In this document: in pieces, positions 6,039 through 8,876 of the stretch
How the letters are laid out: every line of letters begins with the position of its first letter
Numbering within the stretch: the stretch's first letter is position 1
Source of the DNA: Candidatus Atribacteria bacterium
Lineage (GTDB): Bacteria > Bipolaricaulota > Bipolaricaulia > UBA7950 > UBA9294
NCBI GenBank assembly: GCA_004525685.1
Contig: SPBW01000085.1
Span: forward strand, 1 to 8,876
Length of the DNA stretch: 8,876 nt
Direction of reading: 5' to 3'
Position numbers and translations under genes: made by a program
The notes under the pieces: generated by a model
Database searches by the model: none
The model's input: the letters and a program-made list of their open reading frames with translations, nothing else
What the model was told of the DNA's origin: nothing

Positions 6039-6743
6039 GTGATCATTGGTGGCGTGCAGTGGACAACGTTGCTCGATTATCCTGAACGTATTGCGGCCAC
6101 GCTATTCACTGCCGGATGCAACTTCCGCTGCCCGTTCTGCCATAATCCAGAACTTGTTCTCCCCGAGCTTGTCTCGAATGCGAGTAAGCGTCTGGATGAC
6201 GCCTTCTTTGCACAACTAGAAGATCGAATGGGTTTCCTCGACGGGGTTGTGATTAGTGGAGGCGAGCCAGCGCTGCAAGCCGATCTTGTTGTGATCCTCG
6301 AGCGCATCAAACGTCTGGGATTTCTCATCAAGCTCGATACCAATGGGTCGCAACCGGATGTGATCCTCGACGTGCTTGAGAGAGGCCTGGTCGACTTCAT
6401 CGCGATGGATGTCAAGGCTCCTGTCAACAGCTACGATCACCTAGCAGGCGTAGCTGTTGACGTGTCTGCGATCAAACGTTCGATGTCGCTGATCATGAGA
6501 CTTGCTGATGACTACGAGTTTCGCACAACGGCCGCACCGGGATTGAGTATGGCGGATCTGCTTGAAATCGGTACTTGGCTAGACGGTGCAGGTGCTTATT
6601 GGCTGCAGGAATTCCAGGCCCCGGCATGCAAAGCGTTGGTCGACATGCGCTGCACGGAGCAACCTGTCTTGACGACAAACGATCTCGAAGCGGTTTGGCT
6701 CAAGCTTCGAGATCGCTTCCCTATTGGCGGTGTCCGATGCTAG
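6039..6743 (+). CDS. nrdG: Anaerobic ribonucleotide reductase activating enzyme (radical SAM)
   Basis: NrdG uses a [4Fe-4S] cluster and S-adenosylmethionine to abstract a hydrogen from the glycine of NrdD (Gly670 here), arming it. The 234-residue protein has the radical-SAM motif C-x3-C-x2-C as CNFRCPFC (Cys27, Cys31, Cys34), followed by ISGGEP, the SAM-binding glycine-rich segment. The N-terminus GGVQWTTLLDYP matches the longer activase group usually described as NrdG2/TIGR02495, typically paired with an NrdD of this kind. The GTG at 6039 is chosen over 6027 because of Shine-Dalgarno spacing and because MIIGG fits the family start. It lies 37 bases after nrdD, so one transcript is likely. 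Its last codons hold a 12-bp inverted repeat, and its stop overlaps that of trpS. Similar activases act on pyruvate formate-lyase, but the adjacent nrdD settles the partner. Confidence 0.94.
   Translation: MIIGGVQWTTLLDYPERIAATLFTAGCNFRCPFCHNPELVLPELVSNASKRLDDAFFAQLEDRMGFLDGVVISGGEPALQADLVVILERIKRLGFLIKLDTNGSQPDVILDVLERGLVDFIAMDVKAPVNSYDHLAGVAVDVSAIKRSMSLIMRLADDYEFRTTAAPGLSMADLLEIGTWLDGAGAYWLQEFQAPACKALVDMRCTEQPVLTTNDLEAVWLKLRDRFPIGGVRC
6680..6715 (-). terminator. Probable trpS terminator, embedded antisense in nrdG
   Basis: CGATCTCGAAGC (6680-6691) and GCTTCGAGATCG (6704-6715) are perfect 12-bp inverted repeats around a 12-base loop. On the minus strand the stem begins 24 bases past the trpS stop and is followed by TTTGTCGTC, a modest U-rich tract. 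On the plus strand the stem is followed by CTTCCC, which does not look like a terminator. It is therefore best read as the intrinsic terminator of trpS, encoded within the nrdG reading frame. Confidence 0.55.
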
Positions 6744-7744
6744 GGATTGTCGGTTCCTAATCCTACCAGTGGGCGAACCTGCGCTATGGTTTCCTTGGCC
6801 ATGATTCGAGCGCGCTTCGCTCCTGATCGCAACATGTCGATGACGTCGCCAGAGCTTTCCAACTTGGCTCGCTTCTCCTGGATGGGGCGCAGGATCTCCA
6901 TGAGTTGCTCGAACACTGCGTCCTTGAGTGTCGAGTACATGAGGGAGCCTACAGCGAAATTGGCTCGGAGGTTCTCTAGTATGTCCGTTTGGCCCGTTGA
7001 CTCGGTCGAGAGTTCAAGGATCTCAAACAAGTTGGCTACACCTGGAGACATGGCGTCTCCCGATTCCAGACCCATATCGGTGACTGCAGATCGTACCTTC
7101 TTGCGAATGGACGTCTCGGGTTCCATCACACCCACGTAGTGGGTCTCTCCTGCCGACTTGCTCATCTTGGCTGTTGGATCAGAAAGAGACATGATGCGGG
7201 CACCCTTCTCACCTACGACTTGTTGGGGCTCGGGAAAGAACTCGCCAAAGCGGCTATTGAAGCGTCGCGCGATGCGTCTTGAAAGCTCAAGATGCTGTAT
7301 CTGATCCTCTCCAACAGGAACACCGTCCGCTTTGTACAGCAGAATATCTGCCGCTTGTAGAACGGGATAAGTGAACAGCCCCGAGGAGATGAACGATTGC
7401 TTGGACGACTTGTCCTTGAACTGGGTCATGCGAGACAGGTCACCTATCGAGGTGACGCACCCCAGGATCCAACCCAGTTCGGTATGTTCGGGCACGTCGG
7501 ATTGGACGAACAGAACCGTCTTCTCAGGATCAATCCCGCAGGCGATGAGATCCGTGGCCATGGAGAGCGTTGCCTGGCGAAGGGTCGTAGGATCAACGTC
7601 GATGGTGATGGCGTGGTAGTCGACGATGCAGATGATGCTTTCGATGTCGTCTTGCATCGCGGCCCAATTCCGAACTGCCCCAAAGTAATTGCCAATGTGC
7701 AGGGTTCCCGTCGGCTGAATGCCAGAGAACACGCGCGTTATCAT
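6740..7744 (-). CDS. trpS: Tryptophan--tRNA ligase (TrpRS)
   Basis: TrpRS is a class I aminoacyl-tRNA synthetase that charges tRNA-Trp in the cytoplasm. The 334-residue protein shows the class I signatures HIGN (16-19, the HIGH motif) and KMSKS (193-197), the N-terminal FSGIQPTGTLHIGNY, and the tryptophan/adenylate-site segment GVPVGEDQIQHLELSR (141-156). Length is right for a bacterial TrpRS. ATG 7744 is preceded by AAGGAGGTGG, a near-ideal Shine-Dalgarno with 9 bases from GGAGG to the start. The gene stands alone, convergent with nrdG; both stops are TAG and share the tetramer CTAG at 6740-6743. It is divergent from the glmU-domain gene. I see no T-box leader (no GGGTGGNACCGCG-type element), so regulation by uncharged tRNA is not indicated. 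Confidence 0.97.
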   Translation of the reverse strand: MITRVFSGIQPTGTLHIGNYFGAVRNWAAMQDDIESIICIVDYHAITIDVDPTTLRQATLSMATDLIACGIDPEKTVLFVQSDVPEHTELGWILGCVTSIGDLSRMTQFKDKSSKQSFISSGLFTYPVLQAADILLYKADGVPVGEDQIQHLELSRRIARRFNSRFGEFFPEPQQVVGEKGARIMSLSDPTAKMSKSAGETHYVGVMEPETSIRKKVRSAVTDMGLESGDAMSPGVANLFEILELSTESTGQTDILENLRANFAVGSLMYSTLKDAVFEQLMEILRPIQEKRAKLESSGDVIDMLRSGAKRARIMAKETIAQVRPLVGLGTDNP

Positions 7745-7785
7745 CGCCTACCACCTCCTTGATTGAATGAATCCACAGCTTCCCA

Positions 7786-7812
7786 ACGGACGTGTCCGTA
7801 GCCCCGCTACGG
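7786..7812 (-). other. Two overlapping, mutually exclusive hairpins in the trpS leader
   Basis: Minus strand: CCGTAGC, loop GGG, GCTACGG (7812-7796) is a perfect 7-bp stem. ACGGA, loop CACG, TCCGT (7799-7786) is a second stem. They share 7799-7796, so both cannot form fully at once. They would lie at the very 5' end of the trpS transcript if the predicted promoter is right. No U tract follows. Function unknown. Confidence 0.45.
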
Positions 7813-7819
7813 GCATTGA

Positions 7820-7849
7820 AGTATAGGCATGGCTTGAGCCTGTCTGCAA
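7820..7849 (-). promoter_or_regulatory. Predicted trpS promoter
   Basis: Minus strand: -10 TATACT (7825-7820, 5 of 6 consensus), 18-base spacer, weak -35 TTGCAG (7849-7844). Expected start near 7813, leader of about 68 bases. A short dyad GGC-TTGA-GCC (7831-7840) falls in the spacer. Confidence 0.45.
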
Positions 7850-7873
7850 GCACACTTGGCCTTGAGGCAGTTC

Positions 7874-7903
7874 TTGATCGAGGTTCTCGCTCTGGCGTAT
7901 CAT
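7874..7903 (+). promoter_or_regulatory. Predicted promoter of the glmU-domain/prs operon
   Basis: -35 TTGATC (7874-7879, 4 of 6), 18-base spacer, -10 TATCAT (7898-7903, 5 of 6). Transcription would start near 7910, only about 10 bases before the ATG at 7920. Confidence 0.5.
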
Positions 7904-7919
7904 CTTGCTCGGGTGAGAG

Positions 7920-8627
7920 ATGAAGGCATCGAACCGAGACATCCACACAGAGCCCAGCATTTCACAGCGTAGGGAAGCGCTGAAAATGCTGATAGAATCT
8001 GGTGTGGAGGTGATTGACCCGGATCGAACCTACGTTAGTGAGACCGTTCAAGTCGCTGCAGGAGCGGTGCTATTCCCGGGAACGCATCTTCGAGGCGCCA
8101 CAACCATCGCGCAGGGATGCCATATTGGTCCAGACTGCTGGATTGAAGACTGCGTCATCGAACGCGACTGCACGATCCGCTACTCATGCCTTGAGCAGGC
8201 TCAAGTTCGCGAGCAGTCGACCGTGGGGCCGTATGCGCATCTTCGGCCTGGCGCGGATGTTGGTCCAGGTGCCCGCATCGGAAATTTCATTGAGATCAAG
8301 AACGCAAGACTAGCGCGTGGTGTCAAGGCCGGCCATGTCTCTTACATCGGTGATGCCGATGTGGGAGAAGGCGCAAACATCGGTGCCGGAACCATTACCT
8401 GTAATTACGACGGCGAGAAGAAGCATCGAACGATCATCGAGAAGGGTGCCTTCATTGGAAGCAATACAGCGTTGGTGGCTCCGGTGACAGTAGGCGAAGG
8501 CGCGTATGTTGCTGCAGGTTCCACCATTACTGAAGACGTCCCCCCAGGCGGGCTCGCCATTGCACGGTCGCGGCAAGTGAACAAGATGCCTGGTCACGGG
8601 GTCGAGGAGGACGGATCGGATGCCTGA
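7920..8627 (+). CDS. Stand-alone GlmU-type glucosamine-1-phosphate N-acetyltransferase domain
   Basis: The 235-residue protein matches only the C-terminal half of bifunctional GlmU: a linker helix (about 14-28), then a left-handed beta-helix of hexapeptide repeats (about 40-210) that acetylates glucosamine-1-phosphate with acetyl-CoA for UDP-GlcNAc synthesis. E. coli active-site residues (recalled) map without gaps at an offset of 224: Arg333, Lys351, His363, Tyr366, Asn377, Asn386, Lys392 and Arg440 become Arg109, Lys127, His139, Tyr142, Asn153, Asn162, Lys168 and Arg216. The enzyme therefore looks active. The N-terminal uridylyltransferase domain is absent: the 175 bp upstream are promoter region leading to divergent trpS. 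The ATG at 7920 has a poorly spaced Shine-Dalgarno (GGTGAG, 2 bases away). Met23 at 7986, with AGGGA upstream, is an alternative that starts at the domain edge. It overlaps prs by 8 bases. Confidence 0.9.
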   Translation: MKASNRDIHTEPSISQRREALKMLIESGVEVIDPDRTYVSETVQVAAGAVLFPGTHLRGATTIAQGCHIGPDCWIEDCVIERDCTIRYSCLEQAQVREQSTVGPYAHLRPGADVGPGARIGNFIEIKNARLARGVKAGHVSYIGDADVGEGANIGAGTITCNYDGEKKHRTIIEKGAFIGSNTALVAPVTVGEGAYVAAGSTITEDVPPGGLAIARSRQVNKMPGHGVEEDGSDA

Positions 8628-8876
8628 CAGAAAACTGATGCTCATTGCGGGGAATGCCAATCCCCAATTGGCGAAGGAGATCTCGTCCGAGCTTGCCACC
8701 GGGATTTGCGATGCCCGCGTGGGGACGTTTGGTGATGGCGAGGTTCGCGTTCGCATTCATGAGACCGTTCGAGGAGCCGACGTATTTGTGCTTCAGTCGA
8801 CGTGTCCTCCTGTAAACGACAATCTGATGGAGTTGCTGATTCTCATTGACGCGCTTCGGCGTGCTTCTGCGCGCAA
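8620..8876 (+). CDS. prs: Ribose-phosphate pyrophosphokinase, N-terminal part (3' end outside window)
   Basis: Prs makes PRPP from ribose-5-phosphate and ATP for purine, pyrimidine, His and Trp synthesis. The first 85 codons are present and open to the window edge. Family landmarks are GNANPQLAKEI (11-21), the nucleotide-site FGDGEVRV (37-44), VRGADVFVLQST (50-61) and ELLILIDALRRASA (71-84), all in the expected order and spacing. ATG 8620 overlaps the end of the upstream gene (TGA at 8625-8627) by 8 bases, with GGAGG at 8606-8610 and a 9-base spacer, so translation is probably coupled. The pairing with a glmU-type gene matches the common bacterial glmU-prs order. The diphosphate-binding and PRPP-binding loops lie beyond the window. 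Confidence 0.96.
   Translation, partial: MPDRKLMLIAGNANPQLAKEISSELATGICDARVGTFGDGEVRVRIHETVRGADVFVLQSTCPPVNDNLMELLILIDALRRASAR

Noticed and set aside
5144..6046. Long minus-strand frames of 104-143 codons opposite nrdD
   Set aside because: They are shadows of a strongly conserved coding strand, with no ribosome binding sites and no family resemblance.
7769..7777. DnaA-box-like GAATCCACA near trpS
   Set aside because: It is a single site with 7 of 9 matches to TTATCCACA, with no cluster or AT-rich unwinding region, so it is expected by chance.
7745..7919. T-box riboswitch in the trpS leader
   Set aside because: The region lacks the antiterminator T-box sequence, the long specifier stem and a terminator with U tract; the predicted leader is only about 68 bases.
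8310..8756. 148-codon minus-strand frame opposite the glmU domain and prs
   Set aside because: Both plus-strand genes are certain by motif, so this is an antisense shadow.
1..8876. Mobile elements, CRISPR, tRNA or rRNA genes
   Set aside because: No transposase, terminal repeats, spaced direct repeats, cloverleaf or rRNA-like sequence was seen; every long frame is either housekeeping or a shadow.

Overview
The window is ordinary bacterial chromosome carrying core housekeeping genes plus an anaerobic ribonucleotide reductase cassette. GC content looks moderate, slightly above half by eye. Shine-Dalgarno sites are strong and canonical (GGAGGTG type), and GTG/ATG starts are mixed. The oxygen-sensitive class III reductase pair nrdD-nrdG points to an anaerobe or facultative anaerobe. 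I cannot name the phylum from the sequence. No mobile element, CRISPR array, tRNA or rRNA was found.

Layout: (1) 1-450, plus: 3' end of mnmE (tRNA modification GTPase). (2) 451-678: a convergent gap packed with hairpins. (3) 679-3576, minus, transcribed right to left: a tight operon rpsT - secF - recJ (ribosomal protein S20, Sec translocon subunit, 5'-3' single-strand exonuclease). (4) 3577-3892: a divergent promoter region. (5) 3893-6743, plus: nrdD - nrdG, the class III reductase and its radical-SAM activase. (6) 6740-7744, minus: trpS, convergent with nrdG; both stop codons come from one CTAG. (7) 7745-7919: a divergent promoter region. (8) 7920-8876, plus: a stand-alone GlmU acetyltransferase domain overlapping the start of prs, which runs off the window.

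How the genes fit together: most are core translation, secretion, repair and precursor functions. NrdG generates the glycyl radical on NrdD, which makes dNTPs without oxygen. GlmU and Prs supply the amino-sugar and PRPP precursors. The points most worth a second look are: an apparent AUU start codon for rpsT behind an almost perfect Shine-Dalgarno; a GlmU reduced to its acetyltransferase half but still in the usual glmU-prs position; a probable trpS terminator lying antisense within the nrdG coding region; and the structured RNA-like gap after mnmE. I see no clear previously undescribed multi-gene system here.
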